Shown here piece by piece: positions 1-11,310 of a DNA stretch of 64,000 bases; position 1 is the stretch's first letter; every line of letters begins with the position of its first letter. This stretch comes from Carya illinoinensis. Lineage: Eukaryota > Streptophyta > Magnoliopsida > Fagales > Juglandaceae. The notes under the pieces are model-generated. The model saw nothing but the letters and a program-made list of their open reading frames with translations. It was not told the origin of the DNA and searched no databases. Position numbers and translations under genes: made by a program. The stretch covers positions 32,042,864-32,106,863 of the forward strand of contig NC_056762.1 in the NCBI RefSeq assembly GCF_018687715.1, in the 5' to 3' direction.

Positions 1-35
1 AGTGTCTAGAGTCCTCCCCTTGCTCAAGAAGTGAG

Positions 36-61
36 ATATATATATATATATATATATATAT
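36..61. repeat. (AT)n microsatellite
   Basis: About 13 uninterrupted AT dinucleotides near the left edge. A simple repeat with no gene attached. Confidence 0.9.
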
Positions 62-1134
62 TACTTGGCAAGGATGATCATTGGAAAGGAGATAATGAAA
101 CAAGCATGCCTGGCTCGATCATGATGATCACTAACAGTTTAGGAGGCACGTCGTGGCGTGCCACTTTCGTCCTTATTAAATGTGGTGTGGGTCTTTGTTG
201 TGGCATACCCGTCTCCACCCTCCATTAAATGCAGCGTAGCCTCAGTCAAGTGTGCCTACTCATTAGGTCTGTCTAGCTGCTAGGGTTTAGGCGCAATGAT
301 AGCCCCTAACCTCACGTTCTAGGGCTGTCGACCAGTAATGGTGTAAAACGATCTATCCTTTTGCCCTAACCATCACGTGTCCCCTAATTGCTTATTTTCC
401 TGGGCTAACCTGGCCTAGCCCATCCTGTCCACTCGGGCCATTAGGCTTGTTGGGGGCCTGCAGGCTAGGCTTGTTTGGCACGGACAAACCCTAAGAATGC
501 ATTTCATGTGTCTGTTTTTCTTCTACTCCATACACTAGAGTTTTGTCAAAAGCTTCGGCAAATTTCTTTATATACATATATATATACATATACATATATA
601 TAAAAGAAAAATCAATTTGATATCAAATGTATAAGACTGCATGCTACAATTTAATATCTTAAAAATAAAAGTGGACCAGGCATCAGCAGCACCTAGTTTT
701 TCCGGCCATAAGCACCGAGGCCGATGTTAAATTTTACATGAAAGAATTCAAAGCAGATCTCGAAGTTGTGCTCCTCTGTAAAACAGCCACCACACAGAGA
801 AAAGTTGCACAGGCGGTTTGAGAAATAAAAGGAAATGCTTTTCCAGCTGAGAACCTAGACAATTATATATGGCTGTCCTCCAGCCATTTCTGCAACCTCC
901 CAATACCAACGGCAGCGCATTTGCTCTTGAGAGTTGAGTGTTCAACAATGATATAAGACTATAAGTTGGCATCAAACCAATTTAAAATAGTCAGGCTTAC
1001 AACACAAGCATATCAACTTGAAATATAAATCCACTTGATGGAAACCCTTAAGTCATACACTGAGCAGTATTTATTTGATTTAGTTCAATCAAGTTTCCCT
1101 GATATGTTATGTTTCACAAGATAAGCCAATCCGT
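62..1134. other. Gene-free flank and likely MOB1 3' UTR
   Basis: No convincing coding region. The first 500 bases are richer in GC than the rest and look like decayed repeat, but I recognise no family. Roughly the last 100-400 bases before 1135 are probably the 3' UTR of the minus-strand MOB1 gene. Short open frames here have no recognisable content. Confidence 0.5.
1070..1075 (-). promoter_or_regulatory. Candidate polyadenylation signal of MOB1
   Basis: The plus strand reads TTTATT, which is AATAAA on the minus strand, about 60 bases after the MOB1 stop codon. This is a plausible near-upstream element. Plant poly(A) signals are loose, so other sites further downstream may be used. Confidence 0.4.
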
Positions 1135-4098
1135 CTAGTAAGGAACAATGATGGAATCTATGAGCTCTTGAAGTGGAGCCAGCTCCTTTCTTTCAATTAG
1201 CCCAAATTCCTGCCAAAAATCAGAATCACGAACAATCAACTAATAATTAAAAAACAGGAGAGAATTTCTTGCACCTCATAAAAATTGTATTTGAATGTAG
1301 ATTGAACATATTTAAAAGTTACATACTTGGTGTTTAAACACATTTCATAGCCAAATAGAGAAAACAATGAAATGGCTTCTTCTCCACCTTCTGTGTCCAT
1401 GATTAGGGATGTATGTTCTTGTTTTTCACGACCAAAAGACATGATTTTGCAACACCATGATCAAACGAAATAAAGCTTTCCCATTAGTAAATGCTTAACG
1501 TTTTCTGATCCATGTTTTAGTGTAAAATGAGACTAACCCAGAAAGGGAATGGCATCTAATTTTTAGGCTGGTGAAGATCTTTAACAAATTAATGCTAGCT
1601 TTGACTTTGGCCTTCATGAAGAACAATTTTCAATTTCTAATATTCTACTTTTTCATCTAATCATTATCCAAATAAAAAACCCAACACAACTTTCACAAAC
1701 TTCCAAACAACAACATAAACAACAATACAACTTTTTCAAATTTCAAAACAAAAATAATATTAAAAACTATATTCAAACAATTTTTTAACTTTATAATATT
1801 TTTATTCAATTTTTTCTCTTCTTTCTCAAAACCCAATAAAAGATCTTTAATTCAAACAATTTTACTACTATTTACAGATATTTTGAGATATTCTAATTTC
1901 AAACGAGCCCTAAAGACTTGTGGAACTATGGTAATTGCATTCAACTGAGCACGTCCTACTGCCAGAGTTTTTATTAGTTGACATCACAAACATCAGGATA
2001 CAAAGCCACAAAAGAGGCATAAAAGATAGTTCAGTGACGAGTTTAATGGTAAATGGGGTAGATCTTTGTATTTTTAATTTCTTTGGTTAAGTAGAGTATA
2101 TTAACTTAATGAAAGAGAGAAATTTTTCAAAACCTCATGAGAAAGCCGATATTAAAGAGGGTCAAAGATATGCATGAGACAATATAAGGCTAGCAAGGTT
2201 ACTCTTCGATTCCTGGCTTATCTAGAATCTTTCAATTAGATTTATGCCAACTCTAAAAATGTTAAATAGAAACAAAAAACAGAGAACAACAGAATATATA
2301 TTTCAAGCCCACGCTGATGTTCAATCAGCAACTTCCATACATGAAATGGTAAGAAATGCTAAACCAGAAAATAAGGAGACAACAAGTCATTGAGGTATGG
2401 AAGACTTACACAAGTAAATAGTATGAAATGCTTAAAGCATGTATTTAGATGGGCCTCCTCCTTGAGGCTTACAATTTTTTGGAAATGAGTGTGATAGATG
2501 TGGGCATATACGCGGAATAATCTTTTGAAAATTGTCTTCACAACATCCTTGAAATTGGGAGGAAAGGGTGCCCCTACAAAATTTTTAGTGGACAACTAAA
2601 TATAGGAAACGGAAGAAAAAAATTGAGATTAAGGCTAGAATCTGACAATAGATGTTACCAAGCCTTTGAGGAAAGATGGATTCATTATCAAGCTGGCCTT
2701 CAATCCAGTCCATTAAAAGCTCAACATATTTTGGAGCAGAAACCTCAATTGGTTTCTTTATTTTTTCCCCATCAGCCCATCTATACTCGTATCTGTAAAA
2801 AATTTATGTGCATATTAGAACTGTAAATCTCTGCCTACATAAACACATGCAGAATTTAAGACTTGGGATTTATTTAAAGTGGGCAAGATCAGTTTTTTAA
2901 TTTTTAAATCGGTTACCAATGTATTTGACTCTGAAGAAGGCAGAAATAAGAATTACCCCCACCCCCAACCAAAGAGTAAAAAAAAATAAATAAATAAAAG
3001 ACGAGGAAAGAAGAGAGAGCAAGTTTCCAAAAATAATTTAATATGTGCAGGAAGCCACATCAGTATCGAAGAGAACCTTCAAGGAATAAATCGAACAAAT
3101 AAAAACCAAAATAATAATGAGTTAGATTAATACCACCTGCATAATACAACAGACATACAGAACTAAGAAAGAGATAGACATGTAAGCCAACTCTAAGGAT
3201 TTACTCAGTGCAGTCTCTCTCTCTTTCTCTTCCTTATAAGTCCACTCACTACAGTCCACAATAAGGGGAAAAGAAGTAGAAGTTGCAAGCTCAATGAAAG
3301 CCCAAACCAGACACAAAAACATATAAATATTAGTTCAAAACTAACCTTCGTTTTTTATGAGGGTAGAAACAAATTATCAATTGTTGACAACAATTATGCT
3401 CGTTAATTGTCAATAATTAACAAACACGATAACAAGATCACCTGTCAAAACCAATTTATTAACAAAAATCATAACAAGCACTTGAGTAGAAAAGTGGAAA
3501 TGAAAATGATTTAACTGTTAACTAACCTAAAGATCCCGTGATTCATGAAAAAGAATTTAATTTACCGCAGGAAGAATGATATAAAAGACTTATTAAAGTG
3601 AGAATGCATGAACCAATCCTATCCTGTGATTTGAAACATAGGCATAAATGCCAAGTTTCAACCCGGGGACAAGAGACATTTTCTTTTTCAGATAAGAAAT
3701 ATCCCAAATATTCTATGGGGGTGAAAAATAAATGGAAAGTCACATTATTGTACTTTCATAAAACTAAATATCATGACCGGAAAGGGAGGGGAAAGAAGAG
3801 AGCTTTTGATATCATGCCATACTTGGGGCCTGCAGTCATCGTTTGACAATGCTCATCGGTACAGAACTCTGTGAGGGTACCAAATAGCAAATTTACTTGG
3901 TTGAAGAAATCAACAGCTGAAGTTAAAAAAAAAAATCACATTAAGATTTGGATTTCAAGCTGCAGTAAAATTTAAATTAGCAATAGCTAAGTAAAGAACA
4001 TTACAAAGATTGCACTAAACTTCAAGATTGACAAGTATAGGATAATAAAACAAAAGAGAAAAGATCATAAACTTTCACAGGCTACTTTTCTAAAATGC

Positions 4099-4188
<90 letters not shown>

Positions 4189-5574
4189 AATTACTGTTGA
4201 CAGCAAGCCACTCATTCAGATCCTCCCCTGTAGGAAGTTTTACTGCCTCCCGCAGATTTCCACTGCCTAGGGTGGCATCAATGTGCTTTCTTAGTTGTGC
4301 CCCCTGCATTACCAACAGGATTTTTTTTATAAGAATAAATTTTCATTAAGAATCGCAAAAGGTACAATCCAAGTATATAGGATGTATACAAAAGATGGGT
4401 ATTTCCGTTGTCCCAGTAAAATAATGCACCTTCACTGTTAAGTTCAAAAAGTACTAAATTTTATTTCATAAACAGAAACGAAGAAAAAAAATTAAATTCA
4501 AACTATCAAGAGCATCAAACTGGAGTCTAGTAAGTGCAAAATTCTGGATAAAGAAAAATGGCCAATAAGTGACAATCATACACCACTGCAAAAGCTATCA
4601 CTCTCGCATATAAGACCTTATTCCAAGTGCATAATTCAACCTTCCATGAATAACCCCAATACTTTGAAGAATTATAAATTCACAGGAACATTTATTTCAA
4701 TTTTCAAATGACTGATTAAAGAATCATTCTATCAGCTCCATGGAATTTCTCAATAGCACACACTCCCAGGAGATCTAGTAAATTCAATTATAATGGTGCT
4801 AAATCCTGATTAGGAGGAAAACTGCCCATAATGATCCACAACTCCCTAGTTCTCTAAATTCAAACCCAACAAATCATATCTTCTTTGTTTTTTTGATACA
4901 TAACAAATCATATCTTCTTTCACTCTACTCAGGTTCAACATTTAAGCAAATCAATTTAGACTAAACTTTCCAACTGAAAGACTTATTATTTCATTCTTTC
5001 ATCCTTAAATCTGAACAACATGATTCCAGGAACTTAATTGGGACCGTGTTCTCATGTAACCTAGAGAGAGAGAGAGAGAGAGTAATTGTTTCACATGAAA
5101 GATGAAGCAGGACAAGATTTACCAACAGTAATAAGAACAAATGAGCTCTATCTAGTAAATAAATAAATAAATTAACATCCAGAGAAAAAATAATCATAAA
5201 TCAGGCCACAAAAATTAATAAATCATGCTAAATTTCAAATCTTCAAGAAATAGATGAAACCAACATCACTAGTTAAGAAGAGGAACAACCTTACTCCCTG
5301 AGGGTGCGCTCTTTTTTGGACGGAATGTTCTCTGGTTTCTGTTTGTAGAACATTTAGTTAGGCAAGAATATCCGTGAAAGAGATGCATGACAAGGTTTTA
5401 TAAGGCATCAACAAAGGACAGCAGGACTGATGTATTAAGCAGGATTTATGGTACACTACCACAATATTCACATGCACACAGCACAAAACACACACATAGA
5501 GAAGCCTAGGGCCCAGGTCAGATAAAACTTTGTCAAGCCCATCAAATTTCTAATTCTCCACTCAGCTATATGAA

Positions 5575-5616
<42 letters not shown>

Positions 5617-8229
5617 CATTTTGGCCAATAAGGCCCATACTCTTGCCACTTTTTTTAATCTTGTCTTCTTCACCAATCCTACTTATGATATTTTTAATCT
5701 CCTAATGCCCCCATTTTTCCCCTTCAACTTGAATCAAATTACCCTTTCTCATTAATATACCCATAAATCTCATTGCAAATGGTCAAATCATCATGGATGA
5801 GTCTCTTGAATCACAAGAGAAACTTGTTTACATTGTACAATCAATGATATGTAACAGAAAACTGTTACTTATACACACTTTCACATGGTAATAGAAAAAG
5901 CAAGTGGCCACGCAGTTCTCCTTTTCATCGGATACACTAACACCATAGAAACACTGGACAAGGTTCTGAAATTGTACTTCCTTTTCACAGACTTCTACAC
6001 CTGTTATCTTCTGTGTTGAAAAATCCCACCAACTAAATTGTTTAAATGACTAAAAACAAAAAGATCGTTTTCAAACAAGCTACCAAACAATTCTCCTTTT
6101 CATAATACACAATTCCATCTTATCACCGGTTATCTACAACAGGTTTGCATTTAAAGTAAACTTGCATAACAGACTACATATTTCATCAGCACTTATTTTC
6201 AATGAGTAATAACTCCTAAGTAAATCGTTTTGATGATGAGAAACACAAATACTAACATTTATTTTAGCGAAGATAAACCAGAGATAATAATTTGAAAGAA
6301 ACTTCAAGAACATGCTGATATTTCTCTGTTCTTACACGATATTAGCACCCAAAGAAGATGATGGTTAAGTCAACTAGATCATAGTTGTAAGAGAGGCTGT
6401 ATACCTTATAACAGCTATGACAAATGGACTCAAATATGCCTGGCGAAGGTGATTCCAGGTGTCATGTCTGATAAGCTCCCAAATATATGTAGGAATAAGC
6501 ACCAAATATGACTAGGGAGACCCTGACCAACTATATATGTTGCTATCTTCCTTTAGGATTTGCATATGCAATATGTTAGCAAGAGACAATTACTTTCCTT
6601 GTCTAGCAAAGGTGTTTTTTCTTTCTTTTCTTTTCTTTTCCTTGCTAAATTCCTCCATTGGTTAACAACGGTAATTTGGCGAAAGAATCGTTGTATGCCC
6701 CGGAGGATAGAAAGTGAACACACCCTCAAGAAGGAACTTCCTATAAGTGCACCCCAGGTAATTCAAGGGGAAATTCCTCCTGTTCGATGGTCTCTAGAAA
6801 TTGTTTGCACCCAAGAAGATTCATAGCAAAGGTGTTTTTTCTACTTTACATATCCAAATCATTTAGGTTTACCACAATCAGGTCAATGTAATTACATTAT
6901 AAGGACAAATTTGTCACTTGCACTATATATTGGAAATTTTTAAGGATCAACTAGCATATATGTAATGAGGCTATAATATCTACCTGTCTTTTGGTACTTT
7001 TTCTGTTAAGTGCGCTTGTATATGCATGACAAAAAGTTATATACTGAAAAGTGCAACCAGCATATAATAATACAATGAGGCTTGCAAAGTAGCTTACACA
7101 AATCAAGCCATCATTTATTATATACAGTGAAAAATGGACCTATAGCTATAAATTAATGACATATACATAGCTTATGTGAGGATTGAAGTTGATTTAGGTA
7201 TTCCTATCCGGTGGGCAAAAGCTTTTTTTCCTATCAGGAGTATTAGTTTTTTGTCATTGCTTTGAGTTGAACTGTTCTCTTTTTAGTCTGTTATGAGTTG
7301 TCCATCTAGTAGCATGCCTGACGTTTTAATATCAGTTGTTTTAGAGTTAGTTTTAGATCTTTTTTACAGGTAAAGTTTGTTTTAGATTTCAAATTGTAGC
7401 CTATATAAAGGTCATGCGTGAGACATATTATGTGTGTAGCTCCGTATATTTTTCTTCAGTTTCATTAATAGAGTTCTCTTGCGAGATTTTTCTCTATATT
7501 CTTGTGATCTCAAAGTGATTTCTTTATGGTTTTCAAAATAGCTGTGTGATGTCAATGCAGCATGTTTAATTTCCACGATGTCCACCATGTTTGTAGTGTC
7601 AAATTTGATTTTTATGCTGCATCAATATATTCTTATTTGCAGAAATGATTTCTGCAGTTAATAAGTGCCTTTCTATATTAAAATTTTTGGCAATAGGAAA
7701 GACCACATGATTCCGCCTGCTGTTTATGTTAGTGTGTTTGCATATTGTTCAATATCATCCCATAACACTAACTCACTGATAAGACCATAACTCTAACTCA
7801 CTAATATGACCAACTTATCAATTATTATAACCCATATGCAGCATGCCTATAGGCTTATAGCATATACGCCACTTCACTTGCCATTCGAACCACACACATT
7901 ATAGTAGAAATCCATTAAATATTAGCAACATAGGCATGCACATAGGTATATTGACAATTAAATACGGAATCAAAGTCAATAAACCCCAAAAGATATCCGA
8001 TCACTAAATTTGCGGTCTACCCATACAACAGATCTGTCAAAACTCATCACAAGCCCATGTATCATTTTCCTGCTTCTGGGAAAAGTTCAAAAACCGAGAA
8101 CACAGTAAGAACACCCACAAAATAAACGAAAGAGAGACAGAATCATACATTTCCGGAGGAAAATAAAATTTTAAAAAACTCGTTTTTTTCCCCAAAAAAA
8201 CCATACCTGCCCAGGCCGAAGAGACTCAT
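1135..8229 (-). CDS. MOB1A: MOB kinase activator 1 (MOB1), seven exons
   Basis: MOB1 is the co-activator subunit of NDR/LATS-type (Hippo-like) AGC kinases; in plants it acts in cell proliferation, cytokinesis and auxin-linked growth. Coding exons read on the minus strand: 8229-8207, 5338-5290, 4303-4195, 3916-3823, 2792-2659, 2573-2410 and 1209-1135. All six introns are GT-AG and all phases join. The sum is 648 bases, 215 residues plus stop, the usual length for plant MOB1. The protein opens MSLFGLG and ends SIIVPY. The four zinc ligands of the Mob1/phocein fold are present at C79, C84, H161 and H166. Also visible are the kinase-binding stretch GAPFPPNF and the conserved motif [20 protein letters not shown]. 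The start is the only ATG giving the family N terminus, inside a 23-base first exon. Intron 1 (2.9 kb) carries a 40-base poly-T and a SINE piece, intron 3 an 85-base CT tract at its donor, and intron 6 a MITE. No lesion was seen. Confidence 0.96.
1650..1911 (+). repeat. MITE family A, copy 1 (in MOB1 intron 6)
   Basis: AT-rich non-coding repeat containing runs such as ACAACTTTTTCAAATTTC and AATAATATTAAAAACTATATTC. The same order of motifs recurs at 47514-47706 and 63690-63838, and inverted at 59681-59893. This copy lies wholly inside the last MOB1 intron. The length and lack of an ORF fit a MITE, but a clean terminal inverted repeat was not resolved. Confidence 0.6.
4101..4185. repeat. (GA)n microsatellite in MOB1 intron 3
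   Basis: About 42 GA units, which are CT on the transcribed (minus) strand. The tract starts only about 9 bases after the splice donor of MOB1 exon 3. Confidence 0.97.
4321..4400 (-). repeat. LINE-like 3' tail fragment (weak)
   Basis: A short poly-T followed by AATAAATTTTCATTAAGAAT and a stretch ending GGATGTATACAAAAG. The layout (poly-A tail on the minus strand) and wording resemble the 3' ends of plant LINE copies. This is recall only; no coding part is present. Confidence 0.3.
5577..5616. repeat. Poly-T tract (40 T) in MOB1 intron 1
   Basis: Forty consecutive T residues, poly-A on the minus strand. It may mark the tail of an old retroposed element, but the sequence beside it is not recognisable. 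Confidence 0.9.
6690..6827 (-). repeat. 5'-truncated tRNA-SINE fragment (family 1)
   Basis: The order GTAATTCAAGGGGAAATTCC, then TAGAAATTGTTTGCACCCAA matches the body of the SINE at 48724-48966 in the same orientation. The tRNA-like head with boxes A and B is missing, so the copy is truncated at its 5' end. It lies in MOB1 intron 1. Confidence 0.65.
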
Positions 8230-8345
8230 GGCTGGCGGGAGAAAGAGAGAGAGGGTTTGCGATATGGTATTGTCTTTCGAGTTCCTTCAGGTGCGAGCTC
8301 GGGTTGAAATTGACAACGAAATAAAGAAGGCATAAGAGCCAGCAG
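8230..8345 (-). promoter_or_regulatory. MOB1 5' UTR and core promoter area
   Basis: Immediately upstream of the MOB1 ATG the minus strand is pyrimidine-rich (CTCTCTCTTTCTCCC), typical of plant 5' UTRs. The sequence then turns into a T/A-rich run near 8350-8380. The transcription start cannot be fixed without transcript data. Confidence 0.45.
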
Positions 8346-8744
8346 CTTACTGAATTTTTTTTGTTATTATTTTTATTTTCCCTACTATCTGGTTAAATTC
8401 CAAAGACGTCCCCACGTAGACTAATATTTACGTAACGAGCACCTGGCATTGTGCCTATTGCCTGCTACAGTTGTTGCAGTAGTGCTCCCCGTGTCTTGCG
8501 TATAATTATGATAAAAATCTTTAGGGAGTTTTTGGTCTTTTCAATTTGTCCTACTTTCCGGCCGATGCAAAAGATCATTGTCCAATTCCGACGGCCCTGG
8601 TTGACCGGGCAGCCTGCGCAGACGGCATTTATTCTCGATTCGGGCAGCTCAAGATTAAAATGGTAAGCACATGTACATAATAATTTTTACAAGAACAATG
8701 CAAAGATGGAAAGAATATATATATATTATTTCTTGAAAGGAAGT
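8346..8744. other. Short intergenic stretch
   Basis: Between the MOB1 upstream end and the RNase H remnant. No gene, RNA or repeat recognised. Confidence 0.4.
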
Positions 8745-9215
8745 TTTGAAGCTTTTTTTATTATCGAATCTGAAATGCATAGAAGAATATTCTCCATAAT
8801 AACAATTACATCATAAATGGTTAAGATATCTTGTGCCAAAACATGAGCCATAACATTACAACTCCTCTTTACATGAGTTACATCCCATTTAACAAAACTC
8901 CTAAATTTGGCTCCAAAGACAAACTAACATCCCAAAACTGGTCAGTTGGACCTCTTCTTTCTTTAAAGTTTGAATTGTTTGTAAAGAGTTCTATTAGAGT
9001 ATTATCTTGGTTAGCTCCAAATCTAGTCCAAAACAAACTACTTGCAGTGCCCCATACGATTCAGCCAAAGAAGAAAGAGGAAATAAGCATTTGTTTTTCT
9101 TTAGTGTAGCAAAAGTTCTCCTCTCAGAATCTCTAACTACAATATCAATCCCAACTCTAGCTCGATTTTTGTTTACTGCTGTGTCTCAATTAAGTTTATA
9201 AATGTGCATAAGAGA
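8745..9215 (-). pseudogene. RNase H-like (RVT_3) fragment of a plant retroelement
   Basis: The minus strand translates in two frames to pieces of the RNase H-like domain found in plant non-LTR retroelement polyproteins. The front piece reads KNRARVGIDIVVRDSE and continues to AESYGALQVVCFGLDLELTK, where E in AES is a typical catalytic-region residue. The back piece reads VKWDVTHVKRSCNVMAHVLA. In-frame stops and at least one frameshift separate the pieces, so no protein can be made. No reverse transcriptase region was seen beside it. Confidence 0.7.
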
Positions 9216-9296
9216 TGGCTGCCATTGGATATTGTTGCTGCTGCTAGGTTCTAAAGAGAATATTTGAATATATAGAAGTGTGGCACATTAGAGGAA

Positions 9297-9470
9297 TTCC
9301 TTAAAAATAAATTTACAAACTGGCTTAATTTCATGTAATCTATTAAATTTACTTTACAATAAAAATAATTTATAATTTAATATATCACATTAGTATTTTA
9401 TTAGTTTTATAAAATTTATTTATGATTAAAGTATTTCTATTATTTAAATAACTTTAAAGTAAATTTGATA
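9297..9470 (+). repeat. MITE family D, copy 1
   Basis: AT-rich palindromic repeat of the form AAACTGGCTTAATTTCATGT ... TTTACTTTACAATAAAAATA. The same pattern recurs at 9660-9810 and, more diverged, at 13495-13640. The internal symmetry (TTTACTTTA / TAAAGTAAA) fits a short fold-back element. Confidence 0.5.
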
Positions 9471-9659
9471 CGCATAATATTATTAAAAATGAATTGATTT
9501 TTTTTTTTTTACATAAGGTTATTCTTGTTGGATTAGGGTTTTTATCTGAAAGTTTTTTTATAGTTTTTTATTTTTTTGTTGGTCATAGCTAGATTCTTTT
9601 TTTTGGGGGGGGGGAGATATTATATATAAGAGAAGTTATACAGTTACAAAGTGAAGATA

Positions 9660-9810
9660 TCTTACAAAAGTAACAAAACCCATAAACTAACTTAATTTCA
9701 TATAATACATTAGATTTACTTTATAATAAAAGTAGTTTTATAATATAACATATCCCAAATCAATTTATGATTTACTTTTGTAATATTTTTTATGGACAAA
9801 GTATTTATAT
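9660..9810 (+). repeat. MITE family D, copy 2
   Basis: Contains AAACTAACTTAATTTCATAT followed by AGATTTACTTTATAATAAAA, parallel to copy 1 about 350 bases upstream. No ORF. Confidence 0.5.
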
Positions 9811-9852
9811 ATATATATACACTATATAGTGATATATATATATATATATATA
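9806..9852. repeat. (TA)n tract, interrupted
   Basis: Two TA runs separated by CACTATATAGTG, itself a perfect palindrome. Confidence 0.85.
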
Positions 9853-10229
9853 ACAAATCATGAGTACTGATTGTTAGTTAATTTAATCATATTTATCTTG
9901 AACTTGGGTACACTGGTAATTTGCTTTGGTGGGTGAGGGATGGAAGGTTTAATTAGTTCAAACAATATCTACTAATTAACTATATGTCGTTTAATTTGCA
10001 AATAAATCGGAAAACTTCTGTAACCTTGACCTTTCTATGATGATTATGTATATACTGATAATTTCGGGAGGTTTATCGTGATGATGATCTGTACGTAGCT
10101 AGCATGCATGCATAATGCAGTTGCGTGAACTAATTTATTCACCTAATCGATGGGAATAATTCTCTAACCGCCTCTCTCTATAACTAATTCTCCAACGTCT
10201 ACGATATTACTGTACCTTATACGTAATGT

Positions 10230-10232
<3 letters not shown>

Positions 10233-10272
<40 letters not shown>
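10233..10272. repeat. (GA)n microsatellite upstream of NHL gene
   Basis: About 20 GA units some 310 bases before the start codon of the NHL-like gene. GA tracts of this sort are common in plant proximal promoters and 5' UTRs. Confidence 0.9.
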
Positions 10273-10276
<4 letters not shown>

Positions 10277-10499
10277 TACTGTGCATGGAATCGTTCTTCT
10301 TCACGCCCTAAAGATATTCCATTGATGATAACTGCATGCACAGTTAAGTCTCCATGCGTAAATCTTTTCTCTGTCTTTTTCTCATCTTTCTCCCTAGATC
10401 GCCACATATCTTCCTGATCGATCTTCGATCCTGCATGCATGGCCTGATCATCTGTGTACCGCGTCCGTGCGTGCAAAGCAGTACTGTTGACGTTCTATA

Positions 10500-10545
10500 C
10501 ATATATATTTGATATATATATATATGTGTGTGTATATGTATATTT
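10500..10545 (+). promoter_or_regulatory. Candidate TATA region of the NHL-like gene
   Basis: Runs of ATATATATTTGATATATATA and TGTGTGTATATG lie 40-85 bases before the ATG at 10585. One of them could serve as the TATA element. The low-complexity sequence makes the exact position unclear. Confidence 0.35.
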
Positions 10546-10584
10546 CTGATCTTTGATCTCCCGGAGCAGAAAATTAATTAAACC

Positions 10585-11310
10585 ATGGTTGCACGCGGCA
10601 TATTCCTACCCATTAAACCTCCACAGGCAGGGAAAGTACACCCATGTAGCATCAATGAAAACGACCCTCGGCTTCAAAGCTCGCCACCCGAAGGTACTCC
10701 TAACGTCAGCATCGGCAAATACGCTCTATCCCTAGTTGCCATGCTGGTTTCCTTTATGACCCTTTGCGGGATTATCTCTACCTTTGCGTGGTTCACCTTC
10801 AAATCAAAAGATCCTACGCTTAGTATCGACGCGCTATCTTTACCTACATTCGACACCTCCAACTCCACGTTGACAGCCACTTACGACGTCTGCCTCACCT
10901 TTCATAACCCGAACGATGTCTTGAAACTTGATTTCGAGGAAATGGAGGTCTTTGTCTTCTACAAAAGACACTATGCTTTCGCGGGTTCAACGATGGAGTC
11001 TTTCGGCATGGACGCGAAGGAAACAAAGTCCCTGAATGCAACGCTTGGGAAGATTGGAGCGCACTGGACCTGGGAGGAATCGGTGCTTGAAGAGATTAGA
11101 GGGGATAGAAAGAAAGGGACGGTGGGGTTCGATTTCCTAATAAGAGAAACAGTAATTTTCAAGGGTCCATGGTGGTTGTGGTGGAAAGGGAAGGAAACAA
11201 TGGCACACTATTGTTCGAATTTGGAGGTCCGGTTCGTGAATGCCACAGATGTCGGAAGGTTGATCAGAAAACGTGGGCACAGTGCTCCCAAGTGCCACGA
11301 AGTTGGGTAG
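10585..11310 (+). CDS. NDR1/HIN1-like (LEA_2 family) membrane protein
   Basis: A single 241-residue exon from the first ATG, preceded by AAACC. Residues 1-44 are polar and Pro-rich, as expected for the cytosolic tail. Residues 46-72 form one strongly hydrophobic segment (YALSLVAMLVSFMTL onward). The remainder is an extracytosolic LEA_2-type beta domain with the family's Asn-Pro-Asn signature at HNPN (107-110) and several N-glycosylation sites (NST, NAT). NHL proteins sit at the plasma membrane or plasmodesmata; some members (NDR1, NHL3) act in pathogen responses. The specific role of this member cannot be told from sequence. The length is normal for the family (about 200-250), there are no stops, and absence of introns is usual for NHL genes. 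Coding G+C is higher than the flanks, supporting a real gene. No neighbour is functionally linked. Confidence 0.88.
   Translation: MVARGIFLPIKPPQAGKVHPCSINENDPRLQSSPPEGTPNVSIGKYALSLVAMLVSFMTLCGIISTFAWFTFKSKDPTLSIDALSLPTFDTSNSTLTATYDVCLTFHNPNDVLKLDFEEMEVFVFYKRHYAFAGSTMESFGMDAKETKSLNATLGKIGAHWTWEESVLEEIRGDRKKGTVGFDFLIRETVIFKGPWWLWWKGKETMAHYCSNLEVRFVNATDVGRLIRKRGHSAPKCHEVG

Noticed and set aside
4082..4315. Single-exon reading of the MOB1 exon 3 frame, with a long SLSLSL tail
   Set aside because: The Ser-Leu run is translated CT microsatellite past the splice donor at 4194; the true exon stops at 4195.
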